Of a stretch of 64,000 nt of DNA, positions 11,470-20,242 are shown in pieces; positions within the stretch are counted from its first letter, which is position 1, and the number at the start of each line of letters is the position of its first letter. The stretch is from Actinomycetota bacterium (GTDB lineage Bacteria > Actinomycetota > Acidimicrobiia > Acidimicrobiales > Ilumatobacteraceae), in the NCBI GenBank assembly GCA_009711295.1, contig WLST01000001.1:1-64000 (forward strand), given 5' to 3'. The notes beneath the pieces were generated by a model. The model was not told where the DNA came from. It saw only the letters and a program-made list of their open reading frames with translations, and made no database searches. A program made the position numbers and the translations under genes.

Positions 11470-12256
11470 ATCTTTCATCAATGAATAGGGCAATGCCCAA
11501 AAGCGCAATGGCAACAAAGCCATCGAGCCACCAATGATTTCCAGTAGCTGACACGACGAATATGGTGGCAATGACGTGAACGAGGCCTAACCAGCGCCAC
11601 TTGCTCGCACAAGTTGCCACGATGCCAAACGACACCACAGCGGCCCAGCCAACATGAATGGAAGGCATTGCTGCGAATTGGTCGGAGACACCTTTGCCAA
11701 CGGGACCATAAATAGACATTCCATAACGCGTGGAGAGATCGATGTATCCGAGTTCAGGAAAAAAGCGTGGCGGGGCAACGCGAATGAATCGTATTGACAA
11801 GCACATTGCTGTGAGAAGGGCGAGCCCGTTTCGCCATTTGGGGTAGGCATCTCGACGAAAAGCAAAAAGCCATACGAGGAAAATCAGCAGTACGGGAACA
11901 TGTGCAATGGCGTAGTAACTGTTGGTGAGCTGAGCCAACCATTCATGCTCTAAAACAAATTTCTGCAGTGAGAGCTCGGATGGAAGAAAGATCTCTCGCT
12001 GAAATTGTTCAAGCGCGCGGCCGCGGTCGATGGCTCCAACTGATTGATCGAGAGGAAGCACACGCGCCAGGCGCCACAAGGTATACAAACCCGATACAAA
12101 CGCAGTTTCTTTGGCTGCCGCAATGAAATGCGACCGCACTTTGGTGGCACGGGTCGACTCATCGATTGCAGAAATTTTGAGATGCTGTACACCAAACGAC
12201 ACGGTTGCACTCGACGCAGCAATTGCAGCACCTTGTTGCCATGTCAGCCAATCCAT
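11447..12256 (-). CDS. PAP2/Aur1-like phosphatase family membrane protein
   Basis: ATG 12256 MDWLTWQQGAAIAASS; FAAMPSIHVGWAAVVSFG and VSATGNHWWLDGFVA match the PAP2_3/AUR1 catalytic motifs; multiple TM segments. Confidence 0.85.
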   Translation of the reverse strand: MDWLTWQQGAAIAASSATVSFGVQHLKISAIDESTRATKVRSHFIAAAKETAFVSGLYTLWRLARVLPLDQSVGAIDRGRALEQFQREIFLPSELSLQKFVLEHEWLAQLTNSYYAIAHVPVLLIFLVWLFAFRRDAYPKWRNGLALLTAMCLSIRFIRVAPPRFFPELGYIDLSTRYGMSIYGPVGKGVSDQFAAMPSIHVGWAAVVSFGIVATCASKWRWLGLVHVIATIFVVSATGNHWWLDGFVAIALLGIALFIDERFIRPRRE

Positions 12257-12279
12257 GTGCAAGAGCGTAAGGGGAATTG

Positions 12280-13317
12280 CTAGCCGAGGTTTGGCCAGCG
12301 GCGTTTTTGTCGGCGACGTTGGCCGGCAGCGCCTAGCTTGCGGTGTTCGTACAGGCTCCATTGACGTCTCCAGCCCGAGTATTCAGGCCCGGTGAGTGCG
12401 GTAGAACGACCAGAAGCAGCGCGTTGACGCGATGTCCAGAAATCGGTGAGCGACTCATCACCCAAAAGAGTGACTGCTTTTTCAATGCGCTCATTGAAGC
12501 GACGGGTGTTGTCGTTTTCTTCGGGGAATAGCGGCGCTCCGAAAATCACGCGCACGTGGCCGCGGCGTGGGCGCTTCATTCCTTTGCCGAAAACAGAGCC
12601 TGTTCCATCGATGAACACAGGAACAACTGGAGAACCTGTTTTGATGCTCAAATAAGCGGCGCCTGCTTTGAAGTCTTGACCCCAACCATCTGGCGAGCGT
12701 CCACCTTCGGGGTAGATGACCACGCTCCAGTCGCGAGCAAGAAGTGCACGCAACTCATCTGAAGATTTGCGGCTTGTGGTTTCACGGTCAATAGGGAATG
12801 CATTGAGTGCAAGTGCGGCAATTGTGCCCTTCGTGCGCTTGTCGAAGAAATAGTCAGCTGCGGCAGCGACAACTAAACGGTCATTCCAAGGAGAAGGAAC
12901 TGCAGTGGTCATGAGCGGAGTATCAATATGCGAATGGTGATTGGGGGCAAAAATGACTCCACCCACATCGGTTCGTTTTGCTAAGTCGCTCAAGCGATCG
13001 ATGCCTTCAACCTTGGGGCGAGCGAGGAACTTCACCATTCCTGTGACGGGTCCGGCAACCAAAATGCGACGTACTGCACGTGCTGCAGGCTTGCGAGCAA
13101 AAGACGTGTCGAAGTATGCGCCCAGATGTGGCTCTTTGGGGGGAACACTCACGCCACGCGGAACTGATGGTGCGCGAAAGGGGAATCCGGCTCGGCGCCA
13201 AAATGCCACACCTTTCGATGCAGCCTTTTCAGCAGCGGCAATGCCACGTGCGCCACGTTGCAAAACACGTCGCGCCGATTCTGAACGGCTTTTGAATGCG
13301 GGGTAATTATTTGCCAT
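12280..13317 (-). CDS. 1-acyl-sn-glycerol-3-phosphate acyltransferase (PlsC-like)
   Basis: NHHSHID (NHxxxxD) and VVIYPEGGRSPDG motifs; basic C-terminal tail. Confidence 0.9.
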   Translation of the reverse strand: MANNYPAFKSRSESARRVLQRGARGIAAAEKAASKGVAFWRRAGFPFRAPSVPRGVSVPPKEPHLGAYFDTSFARKPAARAVRRILVAGPVTGMVKFLARPKVEGIDRLSDLAKRTDVGGVIFAPNHHSHIDTPLMTTAVPSPWNDRLVVAAAADYFFDKRTKGTIAALALNAFPIDRETTSRKSSDELRALLARDWSVVIYPEGGRSPDGWGQDFKAGAAYLSIKTGSPVVPVFIDGTGSVFGKGMKRPRRGHVRVIFGAPLFPEENDNTRRFNERIEKAVTLLGDESLTDFWTSRQRAASGRSTALTGPEYSGWRRQWSLYEHRKLGAAGQRRRQKRRWPNLG

Positions 13318-13329
13318 TGCGCAACACTC

Positions 13330-14916
13330 TTATTTCACATCGGCAATCATGATGGGCGGTGTGTGGAAGTGAGTGATGGTAGGGGAACGACCCACAACAT
13401 CACTTGCAATTTCCAAGGCGTCATTGAACGTAGACGCAGGTGTGAAACCGAGTCGACGAATGGTGGGTGCATCGCCGCCCACAATGATGACCTTGCCACA
13501 GTGCTGCAGAGCATGACTGCCCCAGTACCACATGTAGAACGGGTGCACGCCGTGGTAAGCGTTTCCTGTGCGGTACAAGTGCTTGTACCACTCATCTTCG
13601 GCAAACTTCTTTTCAAAGCGTGCTTCTAGCTCACTTGGCACTGTTGTTTCGGTGAGCACTTGTTCGAAGAAGTCGATGTAGCTCGGGTGATGCACAGGGT
13701 GGAACTCGTTAGTGGTGGGGTGGGTCATGATGATGACGCCACCTTCACGTACGAGTGGTTTGTTGCGATACAGGTTGAAGAAGTAGCCAAGACCTGTGCA
13801 CATCACCAAAATGGGGTTCATGATGGAGTTCACGTTGTATGGGCAAATAAAAGGAATACCCATGGTGAGAATGTCGGTTTGACCCTGAACTTCAACAAGT
13901 TGCTGGCGATACACGTTTGCGGTGGTCACCTTATGAACGGCTTCCACTTCGCCGGCTTGAATGCTCGTCATCTGGTGAGGAGCCTCAATGGACTGGAAAA
14001 TATTGCGGCGCATGCGTGCTGGTGTGCGGTTGAGAGCTGCTGACGACGCAACAAACTTGGCGCGGTCGCGCGCATTCCATTCCCATTCGCGCTTGCCCAA
14101 AAAGTCGAACGCCGAAGGGAAGGTGTCGTTGTTGACCGTGGTCTCAATTTGGAAAATTTTTGGACCATGTTTTTTCATGATCTCACCCATGCGCCAGTTG
14201 CTCTTGTGCAACTCACTCTTGTGCTGATCCATGAACGAACGACTGTTTTCCATGGTGTGCGTGTTGTGGTGATGGCGTAATGAGCGGTACGACGAGAGAC
14301 CCGTTGCGGTGCTCTTCCAGCCACCGTCCATGGCAACCAAGTTGATGTTGACATAGACCAACAAGTCGCTTTCTGCGGCGCGCTTGTTGATTTCTACTTC
14401 TTCACCATGAGGTGTTTCGCCCAACAGAGCCAAGTTGTCTTGATCTTCGGCATCGTGTTGGTACAACATGCCACGCGGGGCAAAAGCGTCATAAACACGG
14501 TCGCCCAACATGTGGCGCAGTTCGTCTTCGGTCATACGGCGATGGAGGGCAAGCGCCGCGATGATGTGGACGTCGTCGACACCAGCGTCTGCTGCAAGGT
14601 CGAGAACCGCTTCAATAACGCGTTGACGAATGTCGGGGCGTGTCATTTTGGGGAGTGGCAAAGAGATGTCGTCGAATGCGATGGTGAGTTTCATGCCAGG
14701 GAACAAGAGTGTTGGCAACGGGTCCATCTCGATGGGGTTCAACAGCGCGTGGCGAATTGCAGAGTCAATGTCATCAATGGCTGCTTCTGGCTCGGGAGCA
14801 TAAATGACTCGGGAGCGGTCGGCTGGCAATTTTTCCAGCGAATAGTTTTCGCCACGCCAAAAAAGAATGGGCGGGGTTGAGCGGTCTACATCGAGTACAA
14901 ATCCTGGACGTGGCAT
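13330..14916 (-). CDS. LarA-like (lactate racemase N-terminal domain, DUF2088-like) protein
   Basis: FDDISLPLPKMTRPDIRQRVIEAVLDLAADAGVDDVHIIAALALHRRMTEDELRHMLG resembles the LarA DDxTRP...THRPMTEEE block; HDAEDQDNLALLGETPHGEEVEINKRAAESDLLVYVN. Confidence 0.75.
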   Translation of the reverse strand: MPRPGFVLDVDRSTPPILFWRGENYSLEKLPADRSRVIYAPEPEAAIDDIDSAIRHALLNPIEMDPLPTLLFPGMKLTIAFDDISLPLPKMTRPDIRQRVIEAVLDLAADAGVDDVHIIAALALHRRMTEDELRHMLGDRVYDAFAPRGMLYQHDAEDQDNLALLGETPHGEEVEINKRAAESDLLVYVNINLVAMDGGWKSTATGLSSYRSLRHHHNTHTMENSRSFMDQHKSELHKSNWRMGEIMKKHGPKIFQIETTVNNDTFPSAFDFLGKREWEWNARDRAKFVASSAALNRTPARMRRNIFQSIEAPHQMTSIQAGEVEAVHKVTTANVYRQQLVEVQGQTDILTMGIPFICPYNVNSIMNPILVMCTGLGYFFNLYRNKPLVREGGVIIMTHPTTNEFHPVHHPSYIDFFEQVLTETTVPSELEARFEKKFAEDEWYKHLYRTGNAYHGVHPFYMWYWGSHALQHCGKVIIVGGDAPTIRRLGFTPASTFNDALEIASDVVGRSPTITHFHTPPIMIADVK

Positions 14917-16106
14917 TAGCGCAATTTCTCCTGTCGCATATCGAAGGCCACCTTGATGGCTCCTCGCGCACCTGCCTCAGAGGCATGGCGCAGTGCTTGT
15001 TGATATTCAGATAACGGGTAGGTGGCTGAGAGCATTTGTTCTGCACGGATTTCATTTGCCAATTCAATAGCCATGAGAAATGTGCGCTGCTTGGTTCCGT
15101 TGGGCAAAGTTTCCGTGCCATACGTATAAGCACCCATGAGTTGTGTTTCGCGGTGCCATAAGCCGGTGAGGTCGGTGGTGACTTCGCTGGGCATTCCCAT
15201 GAGAACAATGCGGCCGCGTGGCCGCGTCATACGCAGCGATAACGCGATGCTGTCGCTATTGCCCACTGCGTCAATAGTGACGTGTGTTCCTGAAGACAAG
15301 TAGTCGCCCACAACATGGCATCCGGCAGCATGGCGCACAGCGCGCATCAACTCATCGGGCTTCACAACGGAAGTTGCACCGAAGGTTTTGGCAAGGCGCA
15401 TCTGAGCGGGGTAACGAGCACCAACGATGATGGTTGCTTGTGGAGAGTATTTGCGCAGTGCGGCAATTGCGCTGAGGCCCATGGTGCCTGCACCCAGCAC
15501 AGCAAAGAGCGGAGTTTCAGTTTTGTTCGCATGAGAAATAGCCAAGAGCGCGGCGTGAATGCCGCCAGCAACGGGTTCTACAAGAACTGCACGTTCATCG
15601 GGCATATCGCTTGCGATGGTGTGAATTTGTGATGCATGGGCAATGAGCTCTGTTGCCCAACCGCCACCAGTGGAGTTGCAAAAGCCAATTTGGATACCTG
15701 GCTCTAAAGGAGGCATTGCTAAATGCGCGTAGTCGTCACCATCTCCTGGTGCAGCATCGGGGAAGGGAAGCTCTGCACCGCGTGCAGCATGCCCAAGCAC
15801 GGGCTCGATGACTACGCGTTCTCCGCTATCGAGCGTGCCAACAATTTCATGCCCAGGTACAAAGGGGAAACTCACCCAATGTTCAAAATAGGTAGATGCA
15901 TGACCTTCCACGGTGGCAAGGTCGCTGCCGCAAATGCCGGTGAGCAGTGGGTGTACGCGTTGCCATTCGTTGTTCACTAGTGCGGGTGGTTCGCAGTTTG
16001 TGAGCGTGAGTGGCCCAATTTTTGCAGCGGTGCCCGTGTCGATGCCCGACACCAAACGAGCAAGCATGAAGCGACCAGTGCTGCGATCTACACGTAAAGC
16101 TTTCAT
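14916..16106 (-). CDS. Zinc-dependent alcohol dehydrogenase (MDR superfamily)
   Basis: GICGSDLATVEGH, FVPGHEIVGTLDSGERVVIEP, AVLGAGTMGLSAIAALRKY. Confidence 0.9.
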   Translation of the reverse strand: MKALRVDRSTGRFMLARLVSGIDTGTAAKIGPLTLTNCEPPALVNNEWQRVHPLLTGICGSDLATVEGHASTYFEHWVSFPFVPGHEIVGTLDSGERVVIEPVLGHAARGAELPFPDAAPGDGDDYAHLAMPPLEPGIQIGFCNSTGGGWATELIAHASQIHTIASDMPDERAVLVEPVAGGIHAALLAISHANKTETPLFAVLGAGTMGLSAIAALRKYSPQATIIVGARYPAQMRLAKTFGATSVVKPDELMRAVRHAAGCHVVGDYLSSGTHVTIDAVGNSDSIALSLRMTRPRGRIVLMGMPSEVTTDLTGLWHRETQLMGAYTYGTETLPNGTKQRTFLMAIELANEIRAEQMLSATYPLSEYQQALRHASEAGARGAIKVAFDMRQEKLR

Positions 16107-18442
16107 CGTTGGCGCTCATTCATGAGAGGAGCAAAAGGCAAGATGCGTTTGGGTGCACCGGCTGCTTTTTCCCAATCTTCTACAAGCCAACCACGCTTAC
16201 GAGCAATAGAAGCAAGGCGAGTTTCAGGGTTCACAGCAACAGGGTGCCCGACTGCTTCAAGAAGTGGCAAGTCTGAAGTGGAGTCGGCATAGGCCACGCA
16301 GTCGTCGAGATGTACGCCGAGTGATGCGCAATAATCGGCAAGTACCTGTGCGCGAGTTTCGCCAGTGGGTGGTGCTTTGATGAGTTGCCCGCTGTAGGTG
16401 TTGTCGGGGCGAATAGACATTTCTGCTCCAACAATTTCATCGAAGAGTGGTCGCAAGCCTTCAACATTGAAAGTGAGTGCACCGGTAATGAGAATGGTTT
16501 TGTGGCCAAGTGCACGATGCTCGCGCACACGACGTATGGCGGCTGGGAATGATTTTGCAATGATGACGTCGGTCATCATGAGCTGAGTATCGATGGCAAT
16601 TTGGTCGACAGGTGCATCTTCGTAACGGCGATAGAAGTAGCGCAGGAAGTCGCTGCGGTCTTTGCGGTCCATCGAGAGAAGTGTGGGGGCTTCTTTCATG
16701 GTGCGTAAGAAATAGCGGGCGCGTTCCGCGTTGTTGAGGTGGCGCGTTGCGAGCCATGAGTAGCTTTCAACAACGTTTGAAGCAATGAGAGTGTTCTCTA
16801 GGTCGAATGCGGCAACTTTGCGATCGGGCGAAAGCACGTTTGCGCGCAAACGAGCGGCGCGGTCGGTTTTCGTTTTTCCTGGCGTCATTTTGACGCGGGC
16901 ATGGTCGACCACAGAAGGAAGATGCACTTCTTTCACATAGTGATTCCAGTTCACTACGCGCGGGTCGAAACAAAAATCTTGTTGATCTTTTTGGTCGAGT
17001 TGATTCCACAACGAGAGCAAGTTGTCGATGCTGTAAATGGCTTCGCACTCGGTGTACAAACCGTAGAGCTCAACATATTCCAAAGCGCGTTCTACCTCAA
17101 TGCGCTTTTCATCGAGCTTTGCCGACCATGCAGCTTGTGCTCCACGCAAGGGAAGTGCTTGCAGTACTCGTTCGCCTTGTGTAATTGCAGTTTTCGCACG
17201 CGACAACTGTTGCTGTACGCGCCCACGACCCGGAAAGCGCCAATCGGGAACCACAATTGGTTGGCCTTCGGCGTCGTAAATAGGGTGCTCGGTAAACCAG
17301 TCGCGCACATTGTTCACTAAGTCGCTGTAGCGCAACGGGTTCGTGCTTCCCGAAGCAACTTGTGTGATGTACGGAGATTTTTCTGGGCCCGCTGCTGCAA
17401 CAGCAATGATGGCTGCAACGACAAGGTCAACGGGAATGACGTCAACGGTGCCTTCTGGTACGCCAGGAAATTCGCGTAAGAGCCCACGTGCATAGGAAAT
17501 GATGACGGGCTCTGCCATGCGAAAGCCACGAATCCAGCCCGGCTTTGGTTCAAGAACGGCCGACTCAATAATGGAGGGGCGCACGATGTTGACGGGAAGT
17601 GCACCTTTTGTTTCCGTGAGTGCTTGTTCGCCCAGAGCTTTGGTGAATGCGTAAGCATCGGGCCAACCCACGCTTGCTGCGCGTGAACGACCTGCTTGAA
17701 CAAGTTCGCTGCTTACCCAACGTTCACGCAGTTGTTCTGTTTTGGCGGCAAGTGCAGGAGCACCTGCAGCGCCGAGTTCACGGCGTGCACCCTTGCGGAA
17801 ACCTTCGAGAACCTTTGGTGTGCGACTCGCGGCTTCTACGTCGCTACGCAAGCGCCGTGCCGATGCCACTTCTGCTTTCCAACTGAGGCCAATATCGAAA
17901 GGGCCTTCCGACACGAGTTGCTCAGGTGCGGTTCCACGCCTGTTGCCAGCTACATAACAAGTGCTCACTGCCACGAGGTGCGGCATGTTGGTGCCACTCG
18001 GGTGGAGTTCATTGAGTAGCGCTGCAAGACGTGTTGGGCCTAAGAGGTTCACTTCCACTGCAGAGTCGAGCGGCGAGTCGAATGACACCGCAGCTGCTGA
18101 GTGAATAACGATGTCGCATGAGGCAAGTAGTGCGCGATCGGTTTCATTGAGCGATAAGCCATCAACAGAAATATCACCGTCAAGAGCGTGAACACGTCGC
18201 GCGGTCATTGCATCGAAGGTCTCCGCAGCGTTGGCATGCATGTCGCGTAAACGGTCGAAGGCATCGTTGCTCAGAATTTCACGCTTCACTCGCGATGCTG
18301 CACCGCGGCGACCACCTCGAATAATGAGAAAGAGCTCACATCCTGGTGCACTGCGTAAGAGGCGTTCCACGAGGGCAGTACCTACAAACCCGGTGGAACC
18401 AGTGATGGCGATCTTGCGCCCCGACAGAGATTCAGCAATCAT
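16103..18442 (-). CDS. Fusion: SDR/male-sterility (fatty acyl-CoA reductase-like) domain + HAD-IB family hydrolase
   Basis: ATG 18442 (alternative GTG 18460); KIAITGSTGFVGTALVERLL Rossmann motif, YAFTKALGEQAL (YxxxK), C-terminal HAD with VAAFDLENTLIAS and YADSTSDLPLLEAVG. Confidence 0.88.
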   Translation of the reverse strand: MIAESLSGRKIAITGSTGFVGTALVERLLRSAPGCELFLIIRGGRRGAASRVKREILSNDAFDRLRDMHANAAETFDAMTARRVHALDGDISVDGLSLNETDRALLASCDIVIHSAAAVSFDSPLDSAVEVNLLGPTRLAALLNELHPSGTNMPHLVAVSTCYVAGNRRGTAPEQLVSEGPFDIGLSWKAEVASARRLRSDVEAASRTPKVLEGFRKGARRELGAAGAPALAAKTEQLRERWVSSELVQAGRSRAASVGWPDAYAFTKALGEQALTETKGALPVNIVRPSIIESAVLEPKPGWIRGFRMAEPVIISYARGLLREFPGVPEGTVDVIPVDLVVAAIIAVAAAGPEKSPYITQVASGSTNPLRYSDLVNNVRDWFTEHPIYDAEGQPIVVPDWRFPGRGRVQQQLSRAKTAITQGERVLQALPLRGAQAAWSAKLDEKRIEVERALEYVELYGLYTECEAIYSIDNLLSLWNQLDQKDQQDFCFDPRVVNWNHYVKEVHLPSVVDHARVKMTPGKTKTDRAARLRANVLSPDRKVAAFDLENTLIASNVVESYSWLATRHLNNAERARYFLRTMKEAPTLLSMDRKDRSDFLRYFYRRYEDAPVDQIAIDTQLMMTDVIIAKSFPAAIRRVREHRALGHKTILITGALTFNVEGLRPLFDEIVGAEMSIRPDNTYSGQLIKAPPTGETRAQVLADYCASLGVHLDDCVAYADSTSDLPLLEAVGHPVAVNPETRLASIARKRGWLVEDWEKAAGAPKRILPFAPLMNERQR

Positions 18443-18463
18443 GCGAGACTTTTCTAGCACATT

Positions 18464-18483
18464 CCTCTACCATTTGGTAGAGG
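18464..18483. promoter_or_regulatory. Candidate TetR operator, perfect inverted repeat CCTCTACCA-TT-TGGTAGAGG
   Basis: 20 bp palindrome (9+2+9), 21 nt from the ATG at 18442 and 21 nt from the TetR ATG at 18505. Confidence 0.75.
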
Positions 18484-18504
18484 CGAACGGGAAAGTGGGG
18501 AAAT

Positions 18505-19113
18505 ATGGCTGAAATCCGCAAAAAACATGCTCAACCCACGCGGGAACGGATTCTCGATGCCGCCCTCGATCTCTTTGGCTCAGGTGGGGTCGACGCCACA
18601 AGCCTCGACGACATTGCCCGCGCTGTGGGGGTGGCCAAACAAACGGTGCTCTATTGGTTCGTTACTAAAGAGGAATTGGCGGTTGCGGTCATGCAACGAG
18701 TTGCCGATGAACTGGTGTTGGAAATTGGTGCCGCCATTCGTTCGGCCCCACATGGTTTTGCGCGCATTGAAGCCACGGTGACTGCGGTGTTTCGCCCAGC
18801 CATTCGTCGCCCAGCATTGCTTGGCCTCATTCGTGAACTCAATCGTTTGCCACCTGCACTCAGCGAAGCACTCATCGACAAGGTATCTCCACTCATCGAG
18901 ATGGCAGCTCTGTATATAGAAAAAGAAATGGACGAAGGGCGCCTGCGCCGCGCCGACCCACATTTGTTGTTGGCCTTTGTGTACTCCACTGTGGTAGGGG
19001 TGGCTACAGAGCCAGTAGCACTGCGTGCAGTGGGGTGGCAACCAACAACGGTGGCACTGCGTACATTGCGTCGTGAACTGCTCGACTTTTTGCGAGCCGC
19101 ACTCACCCCTTAG
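18505..19113 (+). CDS. TetR/AcrR family transcriptional regulator
   Basis: RERILDAALDLFGSGGVDATSLDDIARAVGVAKQTVLYWFVTKEELAVAVM. Confidence 0.93.
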   Translation: MAEIRKKHAQPTRERILDAALDLFGSGGVDATSLDDIARAVGVAKQTVLYWFVTKEELAVAVMQRVADELVLEIGAAIRSAPHGFARIEATVTAVFRPAIRRPALLGLIRELNRLPPALSEALIDKVSPLIEMAALYIEKEMDEGRLRRADPHLLLAFVYSTVVGVATEPVALRAVGWQPTTVALRTLRRELLDFLRAALTP

Positions 19114-20159
19114 TGGCTGGTGTGTCGACGGCGACGTGAATGCCGTTCGAAGGCAAGCTCAATGAGGCGGTCGATGAGGTCGCTGTAAGAGATTCCTGTT
19201 TGTTCCCACAGCTTTGGATACATGGAAATGGGTGTGAAGCCAGGAATCGTGTTGACCTCGTTACACAAGAAGCGCGAAGTTGACTCTTCAAAGAAGAAGT
19301 CGACACGGGCAAGGCCATCGCAACGGAGGGCTTTGTAGATATGTAAGGCCTTTTCGCGCACTTCTTGTGCCTGTTCTGTACTGAGCAGTGCAGGAATATG
19401 CAATGTGGCGCTGTTATTGACGTATTTATCTTTGTAGTCGTAGAACTCGCCCGCAGGAACAATTTCACCAGGTACCGACGCAATGGGTTCCATATTTCCC
19501 AGAACCGCAACTTCAATTTCTCGACCAGAAATGAATTCTTCGCAGATTGCCCATTCATCGTATTGAAATGCAAGTTGTAGTGCGGTCATGAAATCTTCGC
19601 GATGTGTAACTTTGCTCACGCCGACAGATGAGCCCATATTGGCTGGTTTGACGAAAATGGGAAACCCGAGTTGGTCGATAGCAGCATCGATGTCGGCTGG
19701 TGAACATTCTCCATCGCGCAGAGCAACAAAAGCTGGTTGTTCAACATTGTGGTGGTGCAGAATTTGTTTACTGACCACTTTGTCCATGCACACTGCGCTC
19801 GACAAAACGCCTGAACCAACGTAGGCAATATTGGCAAGTTCAAGCATGCCTTGTACGGTTCCATCTTCGCCGAGTGGCCCGTGAAGTAAAGGCAGTACAA
19901 CGCACTGCGTCGAGAGTGACGTGACTGTTTGCAAACTGGTGGGTGTTCCGGCTGTAGATAAACGGCCTGCCGCTAGTTCTTCGGTGGAGGGAACAACGAG
20001 ATTCCATATCCCTGCGCGGGTAATGCCAATGGTGGTGATGTCGTATTTCTCGGTGTTTGCCGCAGCGATGACATGGGCGGCAGTAACGCAACTGACGTCG
20101 TGCTCTGCGGACTCGCCGCCAAAGAGAACAATGAGAGGAATACGGGAAGGAACGTTCAT
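19110..20159 (-). CDS. ddl: D-alanine--D-alanine ligase
   Basis: LFGGESAEHDVSCVTA, MDKVVSKQILHHHNV, FVKPANMGSSVGVSKV, EVNTIPGFTPISMYPKLWE. Confidence 0.97.
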   Translation of the reverse strand: MNVPSRIPLIVLFGGESAEHDVSCVTAAHVIAAANTEKYDITTIGITRAGIWNLVVPSTEELAAGRLSTAGTPTSLQTVTSLSTQCVVLPLLHGPLGEDGTVQGMLELANIAYVGSGVLSSAVCMDKVVSKQILHHHNVEQPAFVALRDGECSPADIDAAIDQLGFPIFVKPANMGSSVGVSKVTHREDFMTALQLAFQYDEWAICEEFISGREIEVAVLGNMEPIASVPGEIVPAGEFYDYKDKYVNNSATLHIPALLSTEQAQEVREKALHIYKALRCDGLARVDFFFEESTSRFLCNEVNTIPGFTPISMYPKLWEQTGISYSDLIDRLIELAFERHSRRRRHTSH

Positions 20160-20242
20160 ATAACTTCCCCCGACGGTACACGCGCGGCGAGACTTTTATC
20201 GCACTCACGACTTCTCTCGCTAGAGAGCAGTATCTTTGGGGC

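Noticed and set aside
20214-20227. CTCTC-GCTA-GAGAG inverted repeat between ddl and murF
   Set aside because: Only 5-bp arms; expected by chance at this frequency, so not promoted to a finding.
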